Source: Paramoeba atlantica (taxonomy: Eukaryota; Discosea). Taken from it: a stretch of 64,000 nt of DNA. Positions 19,400-28,241 of the stretch are shown piece after piece. The first letter of the stretch is position 1. Every line of letters begins with the position of its first letter. The notes under the pieces were generated by a model, which was given only the letters and a program-made list of their open reading frames with translations, was not told the DNA's origin and did no database searches. The stretch spans positions 62,001-126,000 of the forward strand of contig CDRNVI010000002.1 in assembly GCA_977017575.1 (NCBI GenBank). Direction: 5' to 3'. The translations under genes and the position numbers were made by a program.

Positions 19400-20356
19400 C
19401 TATTTACTTTTTCCATCAATTGTTTCGTAACACGACAAGGACTGTTGTTCCAATGAGCTTCGAACCTGATTTTGCAATCTAGCGACACATAGCGATTGAT
19501 CCGTTGGTTGCTGCATATAAATGTTTTTCTTGTGGCAAGGCATTGCTACATCCTTCATGATTTTGTAAGATTTTATGGGATCACAAAAAAATACGTCAAT
19601 TATGCCACTCTGAAGAAAAACGCTTCCTCTAGGCATAACTCGGTTGGCATTGTATATGTAAACCGGAACAACCGGAACATTTGGACACGAAAGCGCTAGA
19701 TGGAAAGGGCCCTTCTTAAAGTCACCAAGTTGACCCGTGCTACTCCTTGTGCCCTCCGGAGCGATTGCGATACATTTTTTCCGAGCGTTAAGTTCACCTC
19801 CGATCTGACGCAACGTTTCAATTGCGTGAGCTCTGTCTTTTCTCGAAATTGGAATGTGTCCATAAAGATGGAGCATCCACCCAATAAGTGGAATATATCC
19901 AAGTTCTCTTTTAAAGACGAAATATGCGTTTCCACGTAGCGCGCATAGTATTACTACAGCGTCGATATAAGAGGTATGGTTATACATGTACAACTTTGAT
20001 CCCTGCACTCCAACTGAAGAATGTCGTCGAACTTTAATTCCAGCAATAGAGAGCAGAAGCACAGTAAATAAGTGAGTAATAAGCACACTCGGCATGTATG
20101 CATCTGATAGTCCAATGCTACGCAGTACAGGGTTGAAAACAAATAGTGGAGAAATCATAACCATAGTGACTAGAATAACCACGCCGAAAAATACAAGGAA
20201 CAAGAGACGTAAGATATCGGCGATTGACATCACAAGGCGCGGAACCACAGCGGCGATTCGATCATACATATCATGCACTCCTTCTGATAAAATATGAGGA
20301 GAAAAAAGAAAATGTGTACACCGATACTGATAAAATGTTTGTACACCGCGTATCAT
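19400..20356 (-). CDS. 1-acyl-sn-glycerol-3-phosphate acyltransferase (LPAAT/PlsC)
   Basis: A 318-residue membrane acyltransferase with all four PlsC motifs: NHTSYID at 126-132 (catalytic NH-x4-D), GHIPISRKDR at 166-175, APEGTRSSTG at 199-208, and VPVVPVYI at 227-234. Hydrophobic helices at about 45-75 and 88-107 precede the catalytic domain. It would acylate lysophosphatidic acid to phosphatidic acid in the ER, the step leading to all glycerolipids. The start is uncertain: ATG 20356 gives 318 residues, while ATG 20269 (MYDRIAAVV) would drop 29 residues with no loss of known sequence. Confidence 0.88.
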   Translation of the reverse strand: MIRGVQTFYQYRCTHFLFSPHILSEGVHDMYDRIAAVVPRLVMSIADILRLLFLVFFGVVILVTMVMISPLFVFNPVLRSIGLSDAYMPSVLITHLFTVLLLSIAGIKVRRHSSVGVQGSKLYMYNHTSYIDAVVILCALRGNAYFVFKRELGYIPLIGWMLHLYGHIPISRKDRAHAIETLRQIGGELNARKKCIAIAPEGTRSSTGQLGDFKKGPFHLALSCPNVPVVPVYIYNANRVMPRGSVFLQSGIIDVFFCDPIKSYKIMKDVAMPCHKKNIYMQQPTDQSLCVARLQNQVRSSLEQQSLSCYETIDGKSK

Positions 20357-20411
20357 ACTGCCTTACTGTTTTGATGCTTGTACGTAAAAAAATTCTAACA
20401 TAGTGTTTCAT

Positions 20412-20469
20412 ATAAAAAAGAGTGCCTCAGCAAGGCCCTACTTCAAGTGACTTGGGCCTTCTTTTTTAT
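20412..20469. other. Two-part inverted repeat between LPAAT and SPF30
   Basis: ATAAAAAAG (20412-20420) pairs with CTTTTTTAT (20461-20469), and inside it AAGGCCC (20432-20438) pairs with GGGCCTT (20454-20460), leaving an 11-base bulge on one side. On the minus strand it falls between the SPF30 stop and the LPAAT start. It may be a transcript-processing hairpin or a small RNA; this is only a fold judged by eye. Confidence 0.35.
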
Positions 20470-20518
20470 GAAGCATTTCTTGCATTGTTTTGTAATGCCT
20501 TTTTTATAAACCATATGA

Positions 20519-21310
20519 TTAGAAAGGTCGATACATTCGTTGACGTACGTGCTCTTTCCATTCTGTCTGTCGTTCAATGCGATCCTGGGAACGAATTTCT
20601 TGTTTTACTCTGTACCTTTCTCTTTTTTTTAATTTTCGTTTATTTTCAACGTTGATTCTTCTAGCCTCCAGCTCTTCACCAGTAAGCATGCTCCTTAATG
20701 TTTTAGGCACTTCCAGATTGCGATTAACAACGCTTTCAATGGAGACTTTTTGTGTTGTTCCTTTAATGGCGTCCGGAAGTATTTTATTTTCGTTACCTTT
20801 ATCAGGAAACACAACCCAAACATATTTGCCGTCGTCTACTACGTTGTCTATGACAGCTGGAATGTATTTCCCATTGGCAGATTCTTCCTTTGATGTATGG
20901 CCTCGTGAAAGAGCATAATATACTTGGCATGACTCGTTTGGTTGCCATTTTGGCACTTCAAACCTACGAATTTTTTCAATAGGAAGAGATGCTGAAAGGA
21001 GAAATCCGCGAAGCTCGATGGACCACATCTCGCTTGGTGGTATAGGCAAATCTTTTATAAGGGCTGGATACCATCGGTGATTATCCCAAAGTACCTCACA
21101 CACATCTCCTCTGCACCATGAAGCTTTGGAATTCCTTCGCAACTTCAACTCAATTTGAGCCTCGGTGCGCTCAACAGCCATGTCAATCTCGATTTTAAGT
21201 GATTTTAATTCCGAGTTCTGAGCATCTAGAAGAATCATGTCCTGCGTTGCTTTTCGGCTCTCCAAAAGAGTGTTTAGAGCCGTCTGCAGATCCAACAGAG
21301 ATTCTTCCAT
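20519..21310 (-). CDS. SPF30/SMNDC1-like splicing factor (Tudor domain)
   Basis: A 263-residue protein from ATG 21310 (MEESLLDLQ). It has an N-terminal helical segment, a Tudor domain at about 65-125 starting WCRGDVCEVLWDNHRWYPA, a second beta-rich segment (about 130-190), and a very basic helical C-terminus ending in a TEWKEHVRQRM-type motif. That order, and the pairing of the helical start with the basic KxKW end, matches SPF30 (survival motor neuron-related splicing factor), which helps tri-snRNP join the pre-spliceosome. Binding to dimethyl-arginine is expected from the Tudor fold but not shown. With SF3A2 it implies an active spliceosome. Confidence 0.7.
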   Translation of the reverse strand: MEESLLDLQTALNTLLESRKATQDMILLDAQNSELKSLKIEIDMAVERTEAQIELKLRRNSKASWCRGDVCEVLWDNHRWYPALIKDLPIPPSEMWSIELRGFLLSASLPIEKIRRFEVPKWQPNESCQVYYALSRGHTSKEESANGKYIPAVIDNVVDDGKYVWVVFPDKGNENKILPDAIKGTTQKVSIESVVNRNLEVPKTLRSMLTGEELEARRINVENKRKLKKRERYRVKQEIRSQDRIERQTEWKEHVRQRMYRPF

Positions 21311-21454
21311 TTTCAGCCAGTGTAGTAAACACAATAAATTACAATAAATGACGAGACAAACGAAGTAAAGATATTGACATCCTATCTTACGAATTCAATT
21401 ATTGCACGAAAGTATCAAAAATCTAGCAAGAAAAAAAGAATGCTTCTCTCCTTA

Positions 21455-21705
21455 AACCCCCGTCCGGATTAATGTACCCCCCCCCGGTACAATAACTAGC
21501 TACAGGTACGATACGTAGCTACAGGTACAATAAAAATTCCGAAAAATAACGAAAATAGTGCAAAAAAAAAATGGCGCAGCTTCGCGGCGCCCTCTTTTAC
21601 GCAGGGGGGGGGGTACAATAAAGCCAAGCGTTCCCACTTATTGTACCCCCCCCCCGGTACAATAGCGAGCTACAGGTACATTAATCCGGAACGGGGTTTA
21701 TAACC
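21455..21705. mobile_element. Poly-C inverted-repeat element
   Basis: The ends mirror each other: AAACCCCCGTCCGGATTAAT then GTACC at the left, and GGTACATTAATCCGG then AACGGGGTTT at the right. Inside lie two copies of a run of C followed by GGTACAATA and a GCTACAGGTAC tract, plus a third GTACAATA. There is no coding frame. It looks like a MITE or a nested pair of them. The exact ends are uncertain by a few bases. Confidence 0.5.
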
Positions 21706-21849
21706 CCTACTCAAGTTAACCACGAGTGACAATGCTCAAAGAGTCAGAATGACCCAATGCCTTATTAAACTTAAGTTTATTTTTTTCAAACTTAAACAAT
21801 GCCTGATTAAACTTGTAAAACAATTACAATTAAAAAACAAGTCAATTAA

Positions 21850-21922
21850 AAAACGCGGTGGTTGTCTTCAACATAGAAGTCACTCATGCTGCGAGCTTCG
21901 CGCTGAAAACTATCTCCGCCTT
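21850..21922. repeat. 75-bp imperfect palindrome, copy 1
   Basis: Begins ACGCGGTGGTTGTCTTCAAC and ends with GCTGAAAACTATCTCCGC, which are approximate reverse complements. The middle contains AAGTCACTCATGCTGCGAGC. Copy 2 at 24688-24758 is nearly identical in the opposite orientation. Confidence 0.6.
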
Positions 21923-21974
21923 TAACGAAGAACCTAAAAAAGTGGAAAACAATCCTCACAGAAACAAAAATTAA

Positions 21975-22056
21975 CAATGCTTTTATTAACAAAGCATAAA
22001 TTAACAACGTAATTAAATTTTTTGAAGCAAACTTTGTTAATAAATGTTATTGTTAT
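21975..22056. repeat. AT-rich inverted repeat
   Basis: A left arm of about 22 bases ending TTTATTAACAAAG is mirrored by a right arm starting CTTTGTTAATAAA, with AACAAT/ATTGTT outside. Spacing is about 37 bases. No coding content; likely a hairpin-forming remnant of a small element. Confidence 0.45.
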
Positions 22057-22211
22057 GAAATGCGTCACCGGTAAGAGCTTTTGACACGAACTTATTTCTT
22101 TAATTACAGTCCTTTATTTCAAATATGGAGATACCTGGAGGTCACTGGAAATATCTGGAGATACATGGAGATAGTTTTTCATTGTAGCAACCTGCTATCT
22201 GCAGACTCTCC

Positions 22212-22297
22212 ATTACTGTATTCCTCTTTATATTTTCACTGTTTTTGTCCACGTTTTTTTCAATAATCGAGGATAGAGCGGTAGTTGTACAACCACC
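22212..22297 (+). repeat. 85-bp inverted repeat, left copy
   Basis: Pairs in inverted orientation with 23976-24060 at about 90% identity. Shared segments include CTCTTTATATTTTCACTG and CAATAATCGAGGATAGAGCG. The two copies bracket the PPR-like gene. Confidence 0.7.
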
Positions 22298-22573
22298 TCA
22301 ATAATTAATTCCAACATGGAGAGACAGAGGTTTCGACATCGGCACCTGAATTTTAGTTGCGGTGTACATGTGCCGCATGCTCGTATGTTCACCACATGTA
22401 GACCACAAGGTTGCAAGAAAGCAAAACTAGACCTAGAGATGATGATTTCATTATGCTTTCATTTCATGAAACCGCAACGAAGATTCAAAAAAAAAATCTA
22501 GAGCATCGATTCTGAATCGCATATACAAATGTAAATTTATGTACATACTTTCAGCAGTTAAACATACGAACCA

Positions 22574-23773
22574 TCACACTCGAGGATCTGGAGGTACGCC
22601 CTCTAATTTTCCCAGGCGTTTTAGATTTTGGACTCGAATTGCATTGATCCGCTTTTCGTTAAAAGGAACAAAAGCCTCGTTGTCTAATCTGTGTATTAAG
22701 CGATCTCCAGCGCTTCTCCACTCATGTCCAAATTTAGAAATCAACGAAGCACACACTGAAAACGGAAGATCCTCGAATGTTCGAATGAGGTGCGTAACTC
22801 GGTGAAAATGAAATGCAGCTTTCCACACGCCGGCTCGAACAGCGGCTTGTATGCTGGGGGGAAAGTTTTCTTCGGGAAAGGCTCCCTTAGTATTCATCTC
22901 GGTGATCTCGCCGAGTGCCTCTATCCACCGTCCCGCGCATAAAAGTATGTTGGTGTTGTTCGGATAAAGACACACAAGATGGTTCCATGTAAGAGAACTA
23001 TACAAGGGTCGAAGAATGGCTATCCATTGTCGCCATTGTGAGCTCTCTAGAGCAAATGCAATATGAGACAAAGTTCTGTTATTTTGCGTATTGACGGGCA
23101 TAAAGGATTTGGGGGCCGTAAGTGGATTAAAAAATTCGGCAGCCAACCTCCACTGGTGCAATTGCAGAGCATGTTGTAGCACAGTAAGCTTTATCAAAGG
23201 GGTAGTGGGTACATGTGCAGAGGAACGAGATGTATAGAATGCGCGAAGATAGTGAACAAGGCGCTGGGCAATCTGAACTTGGTAAAAGTACTGTGGAGGA
23301 ATTTTCGCCTGAAATGATCGAGGCATAGGATGCAATCCAGGAGAACTCACGAAGAGTTTTACTGCAGTTTTCCATTCTCCTGCCTTGCAAAGTTCGGATA
23401 TGGCTGTGTGTCGAACAGCACTGGGGATAACAGAGCCATGAGGACCTTGTAGGATACGGCCTAGTTCACACCAGTGAGAAGCCCGAGCCAGCATAATACT
23501 ATACTCAGTGGCAAGCCGTAATCCATTCGACAATAAGTATGAGGTCGGAGAGTCCAGCCATGATAACAGATTATGTAACTGTTCGGCTTGTTGGTGGCGA
23601 CACAAAAGGGTCAGCATTCGTTCGACTTGAAGGAAATGAGGATCTCTATGCTTCATGTGAATCCGTAGAAATTGGCTGAGTGAAGCCTGCCACGAAGTTG
23701 GAACTGTAGTTGCGAGAACGCCTTTCGTGCTCTGGCGGTTAATGCATACGATAACACTGGCGCGCCTATACAT
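22574..23773 (-). CDS. Pentatricopeptide-repeat-like (helical-repeat) protein, likely organellar
   Basis: A 399-residue protein made of degenerate 35-residue helix pairs. Several carry the alanine/glycine-tryptophan signature of PPR units in protists: CKAGEWKTAVKLF, LCAGRWIEALGEI, RAGVWKAAFHFH, and SSQWRQWIAIL. About eight to ten units are visible. The N-terminus (MYRRASVIVCINRQSTKG) is basic and hydroxylated, consistent with an organelle transit peptide. PPR proteins bind specific RNAs in mitochondria or plastids; the target here is unknown. The gene lies inside a pair of inverted repeats (22.2 and 24.0 kb), with further repeats outside, unlike other genes in the window. Confidence 0.65.
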   Translation of the reverse strand: MYRRASVIVCINRQSTKGVLATTVPTSWQASLSQFLRIHMKHRDPHFLQVERMLTLLCRHQQAEQLHNLLSWLDSPTSYLLSNGLRLATEYSIMLARASHWCELGRILQGPHGSVIPSAVRHTAISELCKAGEWKTAVKLFVSSPGLHPMPRSFQAKIPPQYFYQVQIAQRLVHYLRAFYTSRSSAHVPTTPLIKLTVLQHALQLHQWRLAAEFFNPLTAPKSFMPVNTQNNRTLSHIAFALESSQWRQWIAILRPLYSSLTWNHLVCLYPNNTNILLCAGRWIEALGEITEMNTKGAFPEENFPPSIQAAVRAGVWKAAFHFHRVTHLIRTFEDLPFSVCASLISKFGHEWRSAGDRLIHRLDNEAFVPFNEKRINAIRVQNLKRLGKLEGVPPDPRV

Positions 23774-23975
23774 TAATAATTATCTTTACGACAGTGTCCT
23801 AAAGACGCAAGACTTGGCCCAGACACGTGTATTCTTTTTTCGTAGTCTTACCTGTGTGATACACATTTGCTGTGTGCGTCACAATGTTGACCAACGGGGC
23901 ACACAACATACATAGTGTGTAACATGGCAAATAAGAGAAAATAACTTACAATCTTGTTTATTAGTTACAAGGTTG

Positions 23976-24060
23976 CGGTGGTTGTATAACTACCGCTCTA
24001 TCCTCGATTATTGAAAAAAAGTGAACAAAACAGTGAAAATATAAAGAGAAACACAGTAAT
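23976..24060 (-). repeat. 85-bp inverted repeat, right copy
   Basis: Reverse complement of 22212-22297 with a handful of differences; see that entry. A shorter relic, sharing ATCGAGGATAGA and CAGTAG/CGGTAG, lies near 54807-54842. Confidence 0.7.
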
Positions 24061-24365
24061 AATAATAGAAGAAAAAAATATAAAAGGGGGCTCCGGTGGT
24101 CCAAAAAAAAATATGAAAAGAATGGGGGGTCTAGGGGGGGTCTAGGGGGGGGTCCATGGGGGGGCATACTGCACGATGTTTTTTGCAAAACATTTTTTTT
24201 GAAAAAAAAACTCAGAAGGGGTAGCCGGAGTCTTGGCACGCATTTTCCACCCCCTACCCGGGGGTGGCCCCCCCGCGTATCCGCAGGACGGGTCCGCCAA
24301 GTTCGGATTTTTTCGGATCTTTTTTGAAAAACATTTCAACTTGGCGAAACGAATGACAAAAAAAT

Positions 24366-24440
24366 ACTGTACCCCCCTACTTAATTGTCACCCCTTTTCC
24401 GGAAAAAGGACAATTAAATAGAGGGGGGTGCAAAAATTGA
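24366..24440. repeat. Poly-C hairpin element
   Basis: TGTACCCCCCTACTTAATTG at the left is mirrored by CAATTAAATAGAGGGGGGTG at the right, with a TTTTCCGGAAAA palindrome at the centre. Its GTACCCCCC end resembles the ends of the elements at 3389 and 21455. A short GCTTCGCGGCGC motif next to it (24463-24474) also occurs inside the 21.5-kb element. Confidence 0.5.
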
Positions 24441-24687
24441 AGTAGGTGAAAAAAAATTTGAGCCGCTTCGCGGCGCATGTTTTCCTCACTTCTACTATCT
24501 GCTATTATTGTTCTTGTGTAAGCGTAGGTCTAACGGACATACTAACATGCAAAACGTAGGCTTGTGTTTACAGAAACAGTATCATTATCGTTTCGTGGGG
24601 AGTTCGACAGGACCAGCCAAAGAAATCTCAAATCCTACGGTTATCTTCAGCTTTCCTGGCCAATTTTTCTTTTTTGGGCTCTTCGTG

Positions 24688-24758
24688 AAACGCGGTGGTA
24701 GTTTTCAACGCGAAGCTCGCAGCATGAGTGACTTCTAAGTTGAAAACAACCATCGCGT
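24688..24758. repeat. 75-bp imperfect palindrome, copy 2
   Basis: The reverse complement of this segment matches 21850-21922 closely, including GAAGTCACTCATGCTGCGAG and the flanking GTTGAAAACTACCACCGCG arm. Confidence 0.6.
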
Positions 24759-24997
24759 TTGACGATGAGCCTAAAAAAATATGTGAGAGGTTGCGGAGGG
24801 GATTCGGCGCGGTCTCGGGCGAAGTACCCGCAGCCTCATGTGTAGATGAATAGTTTTAAGGACCCCCGTAATAAAATTTCATTCGGTGAAGAAGACTGTG
24901 GAGTGCACTTTATTAGGGTGAGTATACAGTGCTCTGAGTTCCTAAAGTTACGTATGAATAATGAATATACAGGTAAGTAAGACCCACGAAAAACTCA

Positions 24998-26965
24998 TTA
25001 TCTCTCCGTTTTAATACGAGAATTCTTCCTGTTAGGTCGTCGGCCTGCAGCACTAGGCTTGTCTTGGGCGACTGTCGCACCACTATTGCCTCTATTCAAT
25101 ATATCAGTATCTTGTGAAGTACGCTCTTCGAGTACGCCATCTTCTAGAGTAAAAGTCCCTCGACCTCGCGTAGCGGAGCGCCCCCTTCCTCGTCCCCTTG
25201 CTCTACGAACTGCGTTGGAATCTGCAGAATCAGCACGATGCGATGCAGTCTGTATAACTTTTTCTACGCTATTGCTTTCCACGTTCACCTCTGCTGTGCT
25301 CGTCGGTACAGTAGTGTTCGATCCCAGTGCATTGAATAATAGTTGCTCTGTGTTGACTTCTGGAACGGCATGATCTCTTACTTGCTCCTTGTTAATGTGA
25401 GTCTTGTATTCTCGAGCTTCCTGGATAATGCGGGATTGTTCTAGATCAACGGGATGGCCCGGGCCCACGTCTTCTCGAACCGTTTTCCATATAGTCTTCT
25501 GACAATTTTGTAACAGTTTGTCGATTGCATCGTCAATTGCACCCTTTTCCTCTTTCTCTGCGTAGTTAAGAACTGCGTTACCCAAAACGCTTTCGCTCAA
25601 CATAGTACAGACATCCTTCGTTGTGCTATGCAGAAGATCTTGAATGCGAACTTTCGCATCCGTAGTTGCTATATTATGAAAGCCGAAAATCTGATCTGGG
25701 TCTGTAAGACATAAATTCGTGCTTCGAATTTTTAAACCGTGAAGAATTTCCTGTGGATTGGCGACGATATCTACAAAGTGTTGTCCGAAACGAGCTGGAT
25801 GAACCGTAGGATACGGAGTACCATCAGGATGATTGTAATCAACGTTGAGACGAAGTAAAGGAAAGCGAAGTTGAGGATTCTGTTCGAGAAAGTTTCCAGG
25901 AATTTCTTGCGTCAATTCTTCGGCCTCTTGTGCCATATTTTCAACCGAGTTCCTCAGATATTCTTCCACCAGTTCCCTTCTTTTTGGAATCTGTTCCTGA
26001 CTCAGATCAATCGTGCGAAGAACCAAGGGTCTTACCGAGCGCAGCGGATGACTAAAAAGTCGGTACGATGTTTTCCTAATTTCTACGACGCAACACATTT
26101 TGCGAGTTGGTCCTTCGGCCCCCAAGGAAGTTACAACAGTACTTCCTGGTTGAATAATATCGAAGCCTCGCCCGCTTTCACTTTGAGTAGGGTCTATTTC
26201 ATGAGGATGAGCTTTCTGCTCGTGTTCGTTGCCCCATATAACAAGATCAGCAATGCCCGCCAACATTTCGTCGTAAATACCAGCTTTTCCACGAGGGTTT
26301 CGTATGCCTCGATTTTGGTGTATAACAAGAATACGGAACCACGATGTTGCACTTTGATTTGAAGGATTTTCCTCTTCAGGGAGTCGAAGAGTAATTTTCC
26401 CCAAAGTAAAACATCTATGAAGTCTTTCATCGCGTACGTATCCCAATCCGTATATTGCAAGATTTGTTTGAGTACCTTTTCGAATTAGAATTGGGTTCAG
26501 TTCAATGTCATCTAGATCTTGTGAGTGCCCAAAATAGTTTACCAGGCCCGCGGTAGAGAGAATATCTATTGGACTGTACCCACAAACGGCGTCATCATGA
26601 TTTCCATGGATAATGAATATTGGCATTTCAACGTTAAGATTCGGATCCTCGAAATTTGCGCAAGGATTGGGATGTGTAGGAAAATTTATTTTTGGATCGC
26701 TCACAATATCAAAGTTAATAGATTTTGATCCCATCACGTATTTACGTAGTAAAGACAACGTGCGAGTCATGGTTGCTAACGAGGGTTTGTGCTCATGAAA
26801 CAAATCACCTCCCAGTAACACAAAATCACAAGCATTCTCTTGCGCGATGCACAAGCACTCTTCTAAAGTGTTGAAACTATCATGTTTCCTGATAGGATCT
26901 CTTTCAAGGTATCCTAAATGATTATCTGTTGTAATGAGTATGCGAAGTGTTTCTGCTGACATCAC
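24998..26965 (-). CDS. MRE11: Double-strand break repair nuclease MRE11
   Basis: A 655-residue protein with the MRE11 phosphoesterase domain: TTDNHLGYLERD (D14, H16), LGGDLFHEHKPS (D54), IIHGNHDD (N122, H123), VIHQNRG (H216) and VIWGNEHE. This is followed by the capping region and a C-terminal Arg/Gly tract (RARGRGRGRSATRGRG), as in animal MRE11. It forms the MRN complex with RAD50 and processes DNA ends in repair and meiosis. In the last motif the family has GHEH, both histidines binding metal; here the first is Asn246 (codon AAC at 26230-26228), with His248 retained. The coding strand before the ATG reads TTATTTTATTACCAG, a splice-acceptor-like sequence. Confidence 0.95.
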   Translation of the reverse strand: MMSAETLRILITTDNHLGYLERDPIRKHDSFNTLEECLCIAQENACDFVLLGGDLFHEHKPSLATMTRTLSLLRKYVMGSKSINFDIVSDPKINFPTHPNPCANFEDPNLNVEMPIFIIHGNHDDAVCGYSPIDILSTAGLVNYFGHSQDLDDIELNPILIRKGTQTNLAIYGLGYVRDERLHRCFTLGKITLRLPEEENPSNQSATSWFRILVIHQNRGIRNPRGKAGIYDEMLAGIADLVIWGNEHEQKAHPHEIDPTQSESGRGFDIIQPGSTVVTSLGAEGPTRKMCCVVEIRKTSYRLFSHPLRSVRPLVLRTIDLSQEQIPKRRELVEEYLRNSVENMAQEAEELTQEIPGNFLEQNPQLRFPLLRLNVDYNHPDGTPYPTVHPARFGQHFVDIVANPQEILHGLKIRSTNLCLTDPDQIFGFHNIATTDAKVRIQDLLHSTTKDVCTMLSESVLGNAVLNYAEKEEKGAIDDAIDKLLQNCQKTIWKTVREDVGPGHPVDLEQSRIIQEAREYKTHINKEQVRDHAVPEVNTEQLLFNALGSNTTVPTSTAEVNVESNSVEKVIQTASHRADSADSNAVRRARGRGRGRSATRGRGTFTLEDGVLEERTSQDTDILNRGNSGATVAQDKPSAAGRRPNRKNSRIKTER

Positions 26966-27423
26966 TGGTAATAAAATAATAGAAACGAAGTCTTTGTTAA
27001 TGTCGTGAACCGAGAAAATTCATATTTCTTCTCGATGCTCGAAAGAAAACTAAAGAACGTGTCAAAACTATACAGAACGTGTCAGTATACACTTGTCGAA
27101 TAAGACAATTGGAGATGTACAGTGTAGCGAGACTTACATAGAGAAAAAAGGGAGAAAAATAGAATACATTGTAAAAGGAGCGCTTAGCAAAACTCGAAAT
27201 ACTGAAAGTGGAAGGGTATTGTGAAAGAGAAAATCTCAAAGGGTAAATCTCTTTAAGGCACTGATCGTTAATAGGGAAATTTATAGTGGAACAAAAAAAC
27301 CTTTCATATAGACATGTATTTAGTATTTTCTCTTATACTCTGCAATTTCGCCGTTTCGTTGCGAGATGCAAATTACGTACTGATAATAGAGAGGAAAACT
27401 ATTCTGAGCAGCTAAATAAAGTG
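26966..27423. other. Intergenic spacer
   Basis: AT-rich. The only structure noticed is a direct repeat AGAACGTGTCA at 27053 and 27071. No gene supported. Confidence 0.4.
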
Positions 27424-27849
27424 TTACACATCGAGCCTTTTGCGCATTTCATCCACAAATGGACTATCTGGCTCCACGAGAGGGTACACTGAATGACGCC
27501 CAAGCATGACACCAGCCATGAAAAGCGTAAAACAACGCACAAGGAAACGAAAGAATAGCACCCAATGCTTGTAGCTGTAGATCTGAAAATTTAGCCCCTC
27601 CCTTGTTACAAATGTAATTTCGTCTCTCAATCTTTGAAAACGGTACGTAATAAACTGAAGCTGGTGTGAAATGTACTTTTGTGTGGATGCCGCTGCAGGG
27701 TCAGCCCCTGTAAGTTCAGCTTCTGCGATGCATTTTTTTACTTCGTCCGACTGCAGGTGAGATCGTCTTGCAAAAAAGTCCACAATCTTATTTCCTGCGA
27801 CGGTAGCAGGGTAGAGAACGCGCCCTGTGATGTTTTGTGCAATTGACAT
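27424..27849 (-). CDS. Small membrane protein of unknown function
   Basis: A 141-residue protein from ATG 27849 (MSIAQNITGRVLYP). The first ~25 residues are uncharged and hydroxylated with basic residues later, the middle is helical and charged, and one membrane segment occurs at about 98-118 (VLFFRFLVRCFTLFMAGVML). The size, basic character and single membrane helix would suit an accessory subunit of a mitochondrial inner-membrane complex, but I recognise no family. The frame stays open upstream to 27945; that extension adds a second hydrophobic stretch in AT-rich sequence and is less likely coding. Confidence 0.5.
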   Translation of the reverse strand: MSIAQNITGRVLYPATVAGNKIVDFFARRSHLQSDEVKKCIAEAELTGADPAAASTQKYISHQLQFITYRFQRLRDEITFVTREGLNFQIYSYKHWVLFFRFLVRCFTLFMAGVMLGRHSVYPLVEPDSPFVDEMRKRLDV

Positions 27850-28241
27850 GAATGAATATATGAATAGCCAAGAAAACTTAAAATCTACATGTATGCAATT
27901 ATGAGCCCTGCTTCTGGGAACTGCATGATTTAATATGCTTTGCAAAGAGTGTAAGTCAGTCGGGACAACGAAGTGGCTTCATTCGCGCAATGATACAAGT
28001 TATGTGATAAGTAAGATTTGTAACAAAAAGAAATTATCCAAGCTACTGCTGGCGCAAAGCGCTCACTACGCGCATTTGCCAAATCAGTATAGAAAAGTAT
28101 GAAAAATGTTTGGAAAATAATGATTTGGAGGGTCCAGGATGAGAGATAGAGTGAGAGAGATATCAATTCGGAGTGGTTTACGATCACAAAAATTTAACAC
28201 TAAAGGCAAGGAATGCAAGAAATTACCACAGAGCAATATAT

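Larger units (their letters stand above)
21311..22573. other. Repeat-rich gene-free stretch left of the PPR-like gene
   Basis: Holds a poly-C inverted-repeat element (21455-21705), a near-direct repeat of AATGCCT-ATTAAACTT at about 21755 and 21797, a 75-bp palindrome (21850-21922), an AT-rich inverted repeat (21975-22056), a run of GGAGATACCTGGA-like units (22120-22175), and the left copy of the 85-bp inverted repeat (22212-22297). No gene is supported. Confidence 0.5.
23774..24997. other. Repeat-rich gene-free stretch right of the PPR-like gene
   Basis: Contains the right copy of the 85-bp repeat (23976-24060), a G-run tract with GGGGGTCTA units (24120-24170), a GC-rich palindromic stretch near 24246-24268 (CACCCCC ... 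GGGGGTGG), a poly-C hairpin element (24366-24440) and palindrome copy 2 (24688-24758). No gene is supported. Confidence 0.5.
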
